A stretch of 64,000 nt of DNA, taken from assembly GCA_914767715.1 (NCBI GenBank), contig OU612071.1, positions 1,674,001 to 1,738,000 on the forward strand. Direction: 5' to 3'. Positions 23,895 to 37,007 of this stretch are shown here, one piece after another (position 1 is the first letter of the stretch; each line of letters opens with the position of its first letter). This DNA is from Membranipora membranacea (Eukaryota; Bryozoa; Gymnolaemata; Cheilostomatida; Membraniporidae). Under the pieces are notes generated by a model. That model was not told where the DNA came from and searched no databases. It saw only the letters and a program-made list of their open reading frames with translations. A program made the translations under genes and the position numbers.

Positions 23895-24505
23895 TAACAC
23901 TGAGCAGCCGGTAACTGTGAATTGCTGAACAGGCTGAACTGACTGAACAGCTGAACAGAATTTCTCAGACTAAAATTATTATTTGTATTCTCTTCTCTGG
24001 CTGACTATCACTTCCCAAACACATTCATCTGAGCCAAACGATTTAATGAGTCGCTAAATTCTTGTTGGCACCTAATATAACCAATCAAGGGCAAGCAAAT
24101 GTAGCGATCAATATGCCAATTCTGAAATCATCTGATGGTGTTAAGGAAACCAGAAACATTATCCAGCACAACCTTCCATCTAGCTAGTCTTGACAAGCTT
24201 TGTTGTGTGGGAGGGAGCCTGGGGCTCCTCCCAAACAAAGCTTGCCAAACAAGACAAGCTACTTTCCATCCAGTCCCATGCAGAGAGATGTTAAGATATA
24301 CTGTGAATAAAATTGAAAGAAACCAAGGCGAATGCAAACTCAAAATATATAAATTTATGAGGAGAATATGAGGGATTGTCCACGCTTGTGCAAAAATAGC
24401 TAATCATTAAGACAATCAAACAAATAGTAGTCTAAGAAATTCTGCTCAGCTGTTCAGTCTGTTCAGCCTGTTCAGTACTTTACAGTTACCGCTCAGCAGC
24501 TTGTC
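23895..24505. repeat. Long inverted repeat (fold-back element), about 0.6 kb
   Basis: Arms of about 85-90 bp at roughly 23899-23988 and 24420-24502 are reverse complements with about 85-90% identity by eye. Both contain GAACAGGCTGAAC, GACTGAACAGCTGA and CAGAATTTCT. The interior holds a second nested hairpin at about 24182-24272. This is probably a fold-back or MITE-type element; outer ends and a target duplication were not pinned down. Confidence 0.75.
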
Positions 24506-25511
24506 ACCATCAATGCTAGTTAGAAGATATAGATCAAGAGTAGACTGTGATGCGGATCCCACCAAATAGCCAAGTGAATGTAAATCTAAACATTAGATAA
24601 ACTGCCAACTGGTTCCAACAGATTCAGATTATTTTTGTTATGAGCAGCTATTTAAGTTCTGTATACCACTTTGAATAATGTGTCATTCTGGTTCATTTAA
24701 TAACTAGATACAAATAATTTCCTGGTATACAAAGTTTATATTACAAACTGAATAATCAATATACAATATAATATATTATAATATAAGAAATAATATATTA
24801 CAATATCAGATATAATATATTACGATATAAGAAAATGAATAAGATTATCAATGAGTTAAGAGCTTAAGTTAACTGAATGTCATTTATTAGCAATCATCTC
24901 TCACACTGGGAGTGTACAGGCATAACACAAAGCAGTAAATAAAACTTGTAGACAGACAGAAAGGATATAGAATACTTATAGCATCTTCTTATCAAACTGA
25001 CAGTGCTGGGTCATATAGAATATATTCTCATTACATACAAATAATATTAATGAGAGTAAAAGTAAACTATACAATGTATTGATGTGTCGTTGAGGAGAAG
25101 TTTCCTTATACAGGGATACTATATGACGTCACAGGGATAATATGAAGTAATCTTTATACTGAATATTGAGATGAGGTCTTTGAAGTGACTTCTTTAATTC
25201 TGTCACAGAGTAGAACTTCTCTGTTTTACTATATAGCTGTATTGCTGTGATGTTTTTCTTAATGCAGACCTAAAAACATAAGTATAATATGTAAGAAACT
25301 GGTCAGATTTCTTCTTCATCATATTTAAAAAAGCAGAATTGCCAGTTAATGTAATGCATGTGCTTTAGAGATCGTCTCTTCATACATAGTGATAACTACT
25401 ACTAAATCGCAGTCAGATGATTTTATCTAACTCAGACCTCAATCACTGATGTTTATATAGTTTTGGAGCTCATGATAACTTCCCACCTCTTGTGAAGTTG
25501 AGCTATGTCTT
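24506..25511. other. Intergenic, 3' flank of the nucleotidyltransferase gene
   Basis: AT-rich. A run of ATAATATATTA-like repeats lies near 24765-24830. No coding exon was recognised; part of it probably contains the 3' untranslated region of the minus-strand gene ending at 25512. Confidence 0.4.
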
Positions 25512-28500
25512 TTACGTAGTATCATTTTTATCCTTTTCCACACTCTGGCGCATCAATTCTTGACGCATTGGAAGCAAGGCATCGGCGGGATCACCTGTAA
25601 ACATGAAACCGTCATACTTAATACAGTCAATCTAAGCTCATGTAAAGGAGAAACTTAATGAGGCTATCATTGAGAAACATTACAAGCAATAACATCACGT
25701 TATTGCATTATATCAAACACAAAGGCTGGAATTTCGAATAACTCTATTCTCATTCTCATTCTGAAAATTATTCACAAGCCATAAAGGCAATGAATGGCTG
25801 AGGTTGATTGTTCCACTCCAGTTTCTATATGCAATTTCCAGTGGTAATTTTTCAAAATCTAGGCCTTCATTGGTTGCGACAATCGTAGTGCAGACAAATC
25901 CCATGAAATAAGGTAGTACAATAAGCTGTCAGCTAACATTTCAACCATACACCTGTTGTTTTCTACGTCGATGTGACTGGGTTCAGTTGTTTGTAAATCC
26001 AGTAAAGTACCATGAGTAATATAGTTTTACAGGTTTGTCACATACTTACCTTTACTGCTGTGCTGACTGACATAGTTAGCTAACCTCCTCTTCTCCTCGG
26101 TGAGACGTTCCTCTATCTCTCTCGCTCTTTTCTCTAAAGCCTTTGCTTGTTCATCTTGCCAAGAGCTCCCAGAATGATTCCTCTTTCTCTAAGAAAAGCA
26201 GCATACTCCTCATTACATGCCGCATTCCCGAAAGCCTCCTCCATATATCCTTCTGCTTCTCCAAGTATATCATCCACCTTGGTAAAGTCTCCATTCTCTT
26301 TCTCTACTCCAGCAATAGCCACAAGAACTCGGGCAGCATTCAAATTTGAATAATTCTCACGGTATACATCTAAAGAAGCTGAATAATGCTTGAGTGTTAT
26401 CCCCATATCCTCACCCCTGCTCTTTGCCAGATCACCTTGTGTCTTCTCTAGTCTCCCATAGTCAATGTGAGTCGGCTGATTTGGATGAGCTTTGTCGAGC
26501 GTCCTTTTGGCTGCAAGATACCACTGATCATTACCTTCTGGTTCTCTAACATCCTCTGATGTCTCAACCTCACAGTCGAACAGGATACTGTCCAACAGTT
26601 TATCCTCTGGTAGCTGCTCTAGGTCAGGTTCTGGCTGGCCGCTGACACACAGCTCCCCTCGAGTCAGCATGTTGTCACACATGAGATCTCTCACTTGCCC
26701 ATCAGCTGGTAAAAACCTTGTGCTGATGTCAGAAGCTGTGGCAAGATACTTTTCATGTTTGAATATTCTTCCAAGATCTGTGAGGATTGCAACTTTTGTT
26801 TTGCCATCAATGTTCTTGTCGATAACCATTTTCAGGCCTAATGATCGCGACTTGGTGAAGTAGAGCTTGGAAACATCTTTCCTGCCACATAGATCAAGAA
26901 TTTCACCAATAATAAAGACGCAGTGTGCCATTTCTCTAGTAGGATTGTTTACATAGTCAAGTTTGTCATCAAAACTCAACTCATCAAATCCTGCAATCAA
27001 ACTGTCATCTTTGCTCTTCCCATCTGATGCTGTATAAATGATGAACTCCTTCAACACTTTGACCAGGTTCTGTAGAGTTGCCGATCTGTTCGGATACAGC
27101 AGCATAAGCAGTTTGGCCGATTCAAACTGAATGAGAGCTCGTTCTTTCTTCTCTTCTGGTGACTCATTGCCATTCAGACTGTTCTCTGCTAACTCATACA
27201 TTCTCATCGCCTCACTCAGATTCCCCATCCCTTCATTACACTTTCCCATACCTCTGTAGACGTCAGTTAGTCTTACCTCATGCTTCTTCATCTTCAGTTT
27301 GTCATCACGTACCTGTTGATACAGCTCCAGGGCCTGTTCGCAGTTTTTTAACTGGAGATGAGAATGTGCCAGAATGTAGCAAATATTCGGATCATCAGTA
27401 GCTGTACCAGATCGAGCGACTGCATCCCATTGGCCGGAATAGAAGTGTGCAAGAGAAGAGCTAGCAGGATTTTTATTGACATCTGTCCGAGTTATCTGCT
27501 TTATATCTTCTGCTGTTGAGAGGTTGCTCAGAGTAGAAAAGTGGGTCTGCATATCTAGGATACTTTCGGTTAGGATGTGAAATTCCTCTGTCGCCATTCT
27601 CCAGAGTTTACGACCAGTAAACACAAGTCTCTTCCCCACTTCGTCTCCAGTGGGTACCACATCCCATCCACTTTCTCTTTCCTCAGAATTATCTGTGGTA
27701 AACTCATCATTCTTAGAATCCATGAATACGTAGCATCTCAGTCGTGAATATGATGCGTAACCGAGGAGAAACTGCAGTGAGGTGTTGAAAGACTTTGTTG
27801 ACTCAAACAGTGACTTTTTCCAGCTCTTTAATACCTTCCAAGAGTCTCGTTTGGAAGAACATCTGATGATTGCAGTATCTAGCAGGACAAGTGAGGGGAA
27901 TCTATATAGCAAGGTTTTGGCATTCAATGTGAACCCGTTCGAATAATCATCAAACCCGGGCTGAAATTTGTACCGTTTTATATCACTGAGCAGCATCTGT
28001 AGGCTCACGCTCAGTCTGTCAGAGTTCATTTTCTTGTCAATGGACTTTCTCTCAGCCTCAAAGCTTTTGAGCAGAGTTTCTTTTTTTACATGCGAGTATA
28101 TAAGTGAGGTGAATCTCAGCATAGCAGTTATATCACCTTTTATAGCCTCTTCAGGGTCTGGGTGTTTGAAAGTATCCTCATATACTTTACTGAGTGCGCT
28201 TGGAGTAGTAAGAAGCTGATTGGGATGCTCAAAATTTCCTGTCGGGACATTCCCTGATGTTTTAGTTATCCCATCGATTTGGTAGCCATGATCCCTTCCA
28301 TCAACATACCATCCTGACAGTTCCTCAATGTCTAGTGAGCTCAGCTTTGTTTCCCTGAGAGCACCTATGTAGAAATATGTCATGACTGCAAGCCGCTCAA
28401 AATACTCAGTGTGACATGCTTTCTGAATCAGAAAAAGGTACTCAATATCAGAATAAGGTGTCGCCTCACCTCGACCTAGTGAGCCTATCCCGACCACAGA

Positions 28501-30883
28501 GAATACACAAGGAGGCTCAGCCTTAATACTCTCTAGAGACTTCTCAACAACAAGAGCAGCGAATTCCTTCATCTTCTCATTAGAATATTTCACAAGTTTT
28601 TCCATTTCTTGGTTTGGAAAACGCGGTGTCTTCCTCTCCAGTTCCGTTATCTGATCTTTTAGCTCACTTCTAATTGAGGAGAGTCTGCCATGTAGAGCTT
28701 CAACGTTCTTGTAAAAGAACTCAGCATTTAAGTTCTCGTCAAAAAAAGTCTGGAGTGCTGCCCAGGCTTTCCTGTTCCATGGATCATCCAGTGATGAACT
28801 GAATCTCACAGCAGCTGAGTTATATAGGGTGAATGCCTGTATCATAAATATGATGGTATTTCATTTAGTTTTTAAGCATTTCAGAGAAATTTTCCAATGA
28901 TGGAATGGATTGATACAAACTCATTAATTTGTTGATACTAATCAAAGTAAAGAGCTTCAAATCTCCTTCGTCTGTTCTGTCTGTCAGTCAGTAAGAGTGT
29001 GTGTGTGTGAGAGGAAGCTAAGTGTTAATGCTACCTCAAACAGTAAGTATAACACCAAAAGCATCAATATCACCGTTGTTCATTCAAATTATAATTTCTA
29101 CTTCATGATAGTGTTCCATATATCACATCACACTCACAACACAAAGATTTTACCAACTTCAGGGGGCCATGGTCAATAGGGCATTTCATATATATTTATA
29201 TCTCGTGAACCTATAACTATAATTGGTTGAGAAAGGTTGCGAAGAATTTTGTTTCTATAAATATTGCCAGTTTCAGCTGCATACTGAGGCTATTTAAAAG
29301 GTTGACACAGGACTCTTAATTAGACTAAGACCTTTCATATCTTTTCAATTATAGGGAGGCGCTTAAATACCTTAAACCAATCACATCAAAATGCTCCTTT
29401 CAAAATCAGCAGTGTGTGCATGGATAAATAATAAAGCTTAGATGTGAGTTCAGTGGTGAGAAACTTACCCTAAGAGCATGCTGCCACTGATGATAAATCT
29501 TTGACTTGGACTCGTAAATCCCAGCCAGAGCACTCAGATGAGACTGCTGCGATTCAAAATCCCTGATTCCTCTCTGCATGTAGCTTTCCTGGAATAAGCT
29601 CTTAATCCTCTGTATCTTCAATTAAAAGGAATGAACAAAATCTTTTTTCATTTTGTTTGCAACCGAGATATCCCAACTGAGAACAAATTTGAATCATTCT
29701 CTTTTAAAGATTGGCAAACTAAAAATCTATGAAATACAGAAGTTTGTAGAAATTATTTATTTTGAGAGATCAACACTGCTTTGGATTACTTTTTTAATTA
29801 TCATTTTAGTAGTTTCACTTTGTAACTAATCAAGGTGAGTCAAAAGGTAAGCTACCACCTTTTTGGCATTTTATTATTGTAAAAGCTCTTTTCATTGGCC
29901 TAATCTTGGTATTCATCTACTTTCCTTTTCAGTTGTATTTCGGATGTGAAATGTACAAGTTTTTAGATTAAGTTTTGTCCAATAAACTTCCTTACATAGA
30001 ATATAAAAGTCAGCACACTGTTATATAGATGCCTTATTAGCTCAAACACATCCGGATATATGACATTCACTGCATTATTTTAACCACTTTCCATTTTTTG
30101 AGAAAACAAAAAACTGAGAAGTATAAATATCCAGATATGCTTATAAAGATTCCAATCCTAATTTCTCTTTTTCTTCTTATAGTTTAACGCAGAATAATGA
30201 GGACCTCAATCAGAGTTCGTTCTATATTAAATACGTCTCACGCCTAACTGGACTTGATTTTACCGTACCTAAAAAGATAACATCAATCTACACTATCCCT
30301 TATGGCAGATAAGCAATTTACAATGAGAGTACTTCTCACCTACCTTTGCATTGAATGCTCTTTCTGAACTTTTCTTGTATTTCTGAACCTCCGAATCTGT
30401 CCTACGGCCTTCCATATTAAAGATTGCTTGCAGCCGCTGTTCTGGTGTTAGATTATCTAATAGAGCTTTCACTGTGTCTGTGTGACCTAAGACTGATGCC
30501 CCGTATAAAGCTGTCACACCATTCTTATCTTCTATAGAGATGAGCTGCAGCTGCTGTTCTGGTGGTAGATTATCTAATAAAGCCCTCACTGTGTCTGTGT
30601 GACCTCTCCCTAATGCCCTGTATAAAGCTGTCTCACCATCCCTGTCCTCTATAGAGATGAGCTGCAGCTGCTGCTCTGGTGTTAGATTATCTAATAAAGC
30701 CTTCACTGTGTCTGTGTGACCTCCCTCTGATGCCCTGTGTAAAGCTGTCCGACCATATTTAGTCTTATTAGAGATGAGCTGCAGCTGCTGATCTGGTGTT
30801 AGAGTATCTAATATAGCTTTCACTGTGTCTGTGAGACCTTTCTGTGATGCAAGTAATAAAGACTCTGATAAGCCAAGATCCAT
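25512..30883 (-). CDS. Ankyrin - nucleotidyltransferase (DUF294/GlnD-like) - TPR protein
   Basis: Minus-strand exons, all phase 0 where they join: 30883-30344 (ATG, start MDLGLSES; four to five ankyrin repeats such as GRTALHRASEGGHTDTVKAL), 29615-29469 (helical), 28836-26050, and 25594-25512. At about residues 346-365, GIGSLGRGEATPYSDIEYLF is a nucleotidyltransferase active-site block (GS...SDxE) closest to the DUF294/GlnD uridylyltransferase type, whose acidic pair binds metal. Downstream are TPR-like helices (HSHLQLKNCEQALELYQQV; YRGMGKCNEGMGNLSEAM). Enzyme substrate is unknown. The ankyrin and TPR parts suggest a scaffold or sensor-type cytosolic enzyme. Oddity: the main frame stops at 26134 after GKMNKQRL, but another frame continues (DEQAKALEKRAREIEER to LANYVSQHSS) to a good donor and a fitting last exon, so a small indel near 26155 has shifted the end. 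Confidence 0.8.
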
Positions 30884-32016
30884 TATTCTGCTCCGTCAAG
30901 TAGGTGGTTCTTATGTCTGATACCTAAATAACATAAATTTCAATGATTATAATGAGCAGCATTCAAGAGTAAATATCAGTGCAGATTTCAAAGGTTCATC
31001 TACAGATGGTTGTTTTGAGTTGATCTGTGGAGTTCTCTTGTCATAATTCAGTGCCAGAAAGGAGGGAGAGAAGTTTTATATAAATCACAATCCAGTCATC
31101 CACACAAACCTTGATTTTGGATTGCGACTCAATACCAACTCCTGTTACTACACTATTCAGTCTTATTACGTTACATACAATTAGGTCCTTACAGTATATT
31201 GCGGCATTTCACAAATCTATGGATGGAATTTGTTTATGACTGAGAAGAATTTTCCAAGATGAATGTGGCAAAGTTACATTGTTGTTGAAACTAAGGGTTT
31301 TAGAATAACTGATACAACTAAACGCAATACAATCAATAGAACAGGCTCACCTCAAATCACTGTTACAAATGTCTGAGATCTCATCAGTACAGAGCTATCA
31401 GTGGATTGTCCTCTCTACTAGCCACCAGCCTTTTGGTTGACTCTACAAGTAATATAATTCTCATATGAGCAATCTAGCTGTCTTCATGAGTATACATATT
31501 GCACAGTAAACAGTCATAAGTAGAGTCGCACTCCCAATCTTGCCTTCTTCGTTTTTTCTTTGCTTTTTAGGTTTGGTCTACTTTTGTTGTTGGTTTTTGG
31601 TGTTTTTGTCTGGATCCATAATATGTAATAATAATATATAAATATGTAGTTGGTACAAAGGTATTATATGATTCCTCGGTACGAAATATGATAGTAGACT
31701 GTTTGCCGCTACGTGACTGACAGGTTTCTGGCTACTTCACGTTATTTATAGCTTTGTATTCCAGCAGCATGTAAAAATTGGAGTTGCCTTCATTTATGTG
31801 TGGTGGGGCAACTCCAAAGTAATACATGATGCCTTTTAGAATCAGGGAGGGTGGGAGAGGTGGAGCTTGCATCCAACAAAATTGACCAATCAGAGCTCAG
31901 TATTTGCTCTCAATCCATACTTGCCAACCTGTACGCATAAAGCGTTTATGTGCGCTTATTTGACACTAATTGAGTTTTAAACGCAAAACGCTAGCTGAAC
32001 GCATGGAAGCGCGACA
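30884..32016. other. Intergenic, 5' flank of the nucleotidyltransferase gene
   Basis: This should hold the promoter of the minus-strand gene starting at 30883, but no TATA box or other element could be supported. It contains the second copy of the hairpin-bearing repeat at about 31745-31837. Confidence 0.4.
31745..31837. repeat. Dispersed hairpin-bearing repeat, copy 2
   Basis: It matches 19318-19410 almost base for base across CATGTAAAAATKGGAGTTGCC, TTCATTTATGTGTGGTGG and GGCAACTCCAAAGTAATA. Its flanks are different, so it is a mobile or dispersed unit with a conserved stem-loop. Confidence 0.8.
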
Positions 32017-33404
32017 ACTTGGCCTGAGCCAAACTTGGCCCGAGCCAAACTTGGCCCGAGCCAAACTTGGCCCGAGCCAAACATGACCCGAGCCAAACTT
32101 GGCCCGGGCCAAACTTGGCCCGAGCCAAACTTGGCCCGAGCCAAATTTGGCCCGAGCCAAACTTGGCCCGAGCCAAACTTGGCCTCAATTAGTAAAACTT
32201 GGCCCCATGCAAGAAAACTTGGCCCCAAATATAAAACTTGGCCCCAATTAGTGAAACCTGGCCCCAAGTACTGGAACTTGGCCCCAATTAGTAAAACCTG
32301 GCCCCAAGTACTGGAACTTGGCCCCAAATAGTAAAACTTGGCCCCAAATATGAAACTTGGCCCCAAATATGAAACTTGGCCCCATATACTGAAATTTGGC
32401 CCCAATTAGTAAAACTTGGCCCAAATATGAAACTTGGCCCCAAATATGAAACTTGGCCCCATATACTGAAACATGGCCCCAAGTAGTAAAACTTGGCCCT
32501 CAGTACTGAAACTTGGCCCCAATTAGTAAAACTTGGCCCCATGCAATGAAACTTGGCCCAAAGTAGTAAAACTTGGCCCCAAATATAAAACTTGGCCCCA
32601 AATAGTAAAACTTGGCCCCAAATATGAAACTTGGCCCCATATACTGAAACTTGGCCCCAAGTAGTAAAACTTGGCCCTCAGTACTGAAACTTGGCCTCAA
32701 TTAGTAAAAATTGGCCCCGTGTAATGGAACTTGGCCCAAAGTAGTAAAACTTGGCCCTCAGTACTGAAACTTGGCCTCAATTAGTAAAAATTGGCCCGTG
32801 CAATGGAACTTGGCCCCCAAGTAGTAAAACTTGGCCCCAAATATAAAACTCGGCCCCAAGTAGTAAAACTTGGCCCCATATACTGAAACTTGGCCCCAAG
32901 TAGTAAAAATTGGCCCTCAGTACTGAAACTTGGCCTCAATGAGTAAAACTTGGCCCCATGCAATGAAACTTTGCCAAAATATAAAACTCGGCCCCAAGTA
33001 CTGAGACTTGGCCCCAATTAGTAAAACTAGGCCCCAAATATAAAACTTGGCCCCATGTACTGAAACTTGGCCCCAATTAGTAAAACTTGGCCCCTCATAT
33101 AAAACTTGGCCCCATGGAATGAAACTTGGCCCCAATTAGTAAAGCTTGGCCCCGGTTAGTAAAACTTGGCCTCAAATATGAAACTTGGCCCAATTAGTAA
33201 AACTAGGCCCCAAATATAAAACTTGGCCCCATGTACTGAAATTTGGCCCCAATTAGTAAAACTTGGCCCCTCATATAAAACTTGGCTCCACGGAATGAAA
33301 CTTGGTCTCAATTATGAAATCTTGGCCCCAAATATAAGACTTGGCCCCATGAAATGAAACTTGGCCCCAAATAGTTAAACTTGGCCCATAATATAAAACC
33401 TAGC
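32017..33404. repeat. TTGGCCC minisatellite, about 1.4 kb
   Basis: The array starts with about ten 16-bp units (CTTGGCCCGAGCCAAA). It then changes to 17-21-bp units built on AACTTGGCCCC followed by AAATATRA, AATTAGTA, AAGTAGTA or ATGYAMTGA. Variants are mixed in blocks, suggesting higher-order amplification. Both strands are open over long stretches in several frames, for example repeated GPSF and GQV on the minus strand. This follows from the repeat lacking stops and is not evidence of a protein. Confidence 0.95.
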
Positions 33405-36179
33405 CCAAGGTGTTGTACTTTCAATTAAAGAAAAACAAACATAACAATGTTTCATTACAATTTCACATCGAGACAACAAAATGTTATAATATAATAAATG
33501 AATATAATAAGCACTATTTTAATATGTATTATCAAACTCTGTTTACAGGCCCGGGACTTCTTTGTTCCTCTTTCACAGTGAGAAGAGATGGAAACACTTT
33601 ATAAAACCAGGATTCAACCAAAGTAAATTACGTTGACATCATATGTGCGCAGCAATTCCATTTTACATTTTGCATGAGATCAAGGAGACGTGACGGTAAC
33701 TCCACCTGTTTGTGAGTAATAACTCTGGGTAATGAAGAATGGGCTGATCTTTTATATATCCGATATCACAATATATGTTACCTCTCATGTTGTACGAAGA
33801 CTGGGGAAATTGATCTGCAAATCTGTTATAATATGACAGTGCATTATCATCCACTATTTAGGCTGTATTTAGTGATTGGTCATCCAAATCTGATATATGC
33901 TCTACTGGATACTTAATATCTTCCACTCCTGAGGTTGGATAGAGAACACTCAGTCCTGACAGACTATGAGCCGAATTGCTATGAATGACACATTGCAACA
34001 GTTATGGGGATCTGACTAGCTATCAGCTTATCAGCTATATGTGATACCATAGTATCTTCCAATCACATAGGGTTATATCCAGATTGATGGATGTAGATCC
34101 TCGGTAAGCCAATCTGCAATATGTGATACCGCAGTATCTTCTACTCTCATAGGGTTTTACAGCGATTGCTGGGTGCCAATCTGTTGAAGATTGTCTTGCT
34201 GCAAGTGGACTATAGTGTAGGAGTTTCTTGTACAAATGTTCACCTGCCCAGTTCCTATTATGAAAGACTGTTCTACAATATGACCTGGCGATGCAGCTAA
34301 TTAGTCACGTCATTGACACTATATTTTATATTTCTATTTCTATATTTTCATCTTGATAAAATGAGCTTCAATGTGGCATATATTAAGTATTACAGACAAA
34401 ATCAACCTAAATAAATAGTCCATATAATGAGCTGCAATAAACATGAACATGCTAATTGTTTACGCATTTCTGGTCTGCTTACTGTATGTATATATCTGGA
34501 GTTATCTGCGTTATGCTTATAAGAAGGCAATTCTGAATTCAAACAACAGCCACAGTATTTTGGTTTGTGATAATTGCATCATACAATTTTTTGCAAACCT
34601 GTGAACTTGCCATGCCAACAAGGGTTACATATTGCTCATGTTTGCATGCTTACTCAGGAATGAAAGCTAAATGTGTTCTAACCAAGAGTTATTTACGGTT
34701 GATGGTGAAATGCAAATTTTTAAAATAAATGATCATGATGGTGATTTGTAAACAACACAAGGAATGATGAAAGTGATTTGTAGCTTAAAGTTTGGTTATT
34801 CATAGATCTACGCATTCTGATTGTAATGGCATGTTTCATTTCACCTTACATTATAAATGGAAAGTTGGCTGGACTCCATATGCATATATTATAGTGAGTA
34901 GAGGCCTAACTCTGCAACCTAGCCACATCAGCATTTCAAGCCCTTTGAGAAATTTGTAGAGTATTATTATGTCAAAAAGTTATGTAAAGTTAAAACACAC
35001 TCCATCTTGTTCTCACTGTCGACCTGGTACAGAAAATAAATGGAAAATATTAAACAGTTTATACGCGCAAAGTGTTGCTAGGGTTATCTGGTACCAATGT
35101 TAACACCCAACTACTTGATGTAGTCAGTAGGATGCTTTCATTTTTCTTGTTATTCTATTCATTACTTGGGCAACATCCACTTCAGTAAACAAACTATAAT
35201 TATTCTTACTGGATTATATGCTTTGATTGTGTTATTTGGAGTTTTCATCTCATCTCCGAAAATATGACTACTCCTTTGGCTATCAGTTTCTATGAAATTT
35301 GGCCTTATAAGCTCCCCTATAATATTTAGCTAATCCATGAGAAAAAAAAACAGAAATTTGATAGTAGGGAGTTAATCATCTGACAGATTATTGCATTTCT
35401 TATCAACAATTGACAATTGGCACACTGAGAAAGAGGAGGTGAACTCTGGCTAGAGAGCAATATGGCAACCCTTAGGTGCCCTCGGAGAGGAATTAAGGTA
35501 TGTATATTGAGACATTTCATTGTTAACATAAGTACCAGGACTATTCTGTGTCACAAAGATGTTGACATATGTAGTATATTATTCAATGACTATGTTTTTG
35601 TCAAACATTAATCTTATCGCAGCATTAGCATAATACAATATACTGAATCGCATTACAACATATAATATATTCGGAAAAATGTATAAACATTTTCTGTCAT
35701 TCTTCTTTCTATAGCAGAAACTGGACACTCTGTGAGTTGAATATATTGATTATACTTGTCATTATTCCATATTTTGTGTTCTATTGTTTTAACTAGTGGC
35801 AAATAATTGTTTGAGGATCTAGTAAGAACATCTAGGTGCTTGATCTTGAGCTCAGCGGAATAAATTCTTTTCGGTCTTCAAGGATAAGAGTTTCATATGA
35901 GAATAACACTTAACACTTACACATACATCTTTCAACGTAACCTTGAGGGAGAAGAGCATTAACAAGAAAAATATTCTCCATTTCGCAAAACTCCACAAGC
36001 AGTGTATTGGTGTTAGCTGCCAATAAGTCAAACTGAAACGAGCCTAACCTAGCTAAGATGCGATGTACATGATATCCTGTAGTGAGTAGAATGTGGAAAA
36101 GTAAAGTGATACCGTCTGGGAAAAATGATGTTAAGCGGTGAATTAACATATAGAAAATGTAAATCTACTAACTTTAATT
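33405..36179. other. Intergenic, mostly unremarkable
   Basis: No conserved coding segment was recognised. A tandem duplication of about 96 bp (near 33990-34170) shares TGTGATACC, AGTATCTTC and CTCATAGGGTT between its two copies. The rest is AT-rich with no visible structure. Confidence 0.45.
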
Positions 36180-36180
36180 A

Positions 36181-36204
36181 CATATATATATATATATATA
36201 TAAT
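36181..36204. repeat. (AT)n microsatellite
   Basis: A pure alternating TA run of about 22 bp. Confidence 0.95.
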
Positions 36205-36439
36205 CGCATGTATAATTAATACCTTTGTACTCACTATCAGATGTTAACCCTGTTCTCATCCCAACCATGGTGAATGTATATTGTATCCTCTTCAATGTCA
36301 CTCTTGGTCGCATTATATCGGTTATAAATTAACTAATATTGGGTTTTGCATTTTAGACAAGGACTGAGCAACAAATTTAACAAGTTACTGTTTCCTCAAC
36401 TCTATTATTCAAGTCCTAAGGCAGACAAAAGCTATCAAG

Positions 36440-37007
36440 ATGTGTTTGACTGAGGATCTTTGTAAAGGTGAGTTAACATATTATAACACCACATGTGTCA
36501 AGTTATCCTCACATTTTCGTGTGAGCTGATAACTCATAGTTTTTATATAAATGTGTGCGTACAATAAAAATTTAGACTTTTGAAAAAAGGAGAAAAATGC
36601 GTCAAGAAATAAATCCAGAGAGATAGTATCTGCGATTCTGTGGCAAAGCAATATACACATAGTTGGACCTACAAATGATACAACACAATTATTTTTGTTT
36701 ACCCGTTAAATCACTGAGGATGGTTAATTTATTTTACACTATACTATGTAAGGCGGCCGGTGAACCCAAATATAGGGATAAGACTGGTACATTACCCTCA
36801 CTACCCATTTCATACTATTTTTCTAAACTCAGTTAATTTTTGAATAAGTTACTCATATTTATTCTTTAGCATATGTCATCATAATAATAAGGGGAATTTA
36901 TCATTTCTACAACATTGTACTCATCAATTCTATTTCAGATCTCGGTTCGCATTGTGCGTTGGCAGCTATTTATGGTGAATGGGAAATCATTATGCCTATG
37001 ATGAAAG
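36440..37007 (+). CDS. Two small joined exons, ankyrin-like fragment
   Basis: A possible first exon, 36440-36467 (MCLTEDLCK plus one base, donor GTGAGT), joins in phase to 36939-37007 (acceptor TTTCAG), giving KDLGSHCALAAIYGEWEII and then a donor GTAATG. The segment resembles one ankyrin repeat (S-x-C-A-L-A-A-x-x-G). No further exon was recognised before the P2XR_C exons at 37520. It may be the start of a small gene or a relic; function unknown. Confidence 0.35.

Noticed and set aside
31966-33135. Repeat-peptide ORFs on both strands
   Set aside because: They are by-products of a stop-free minisatellite; frames shift between unit types and no start context or splice structure is seen.
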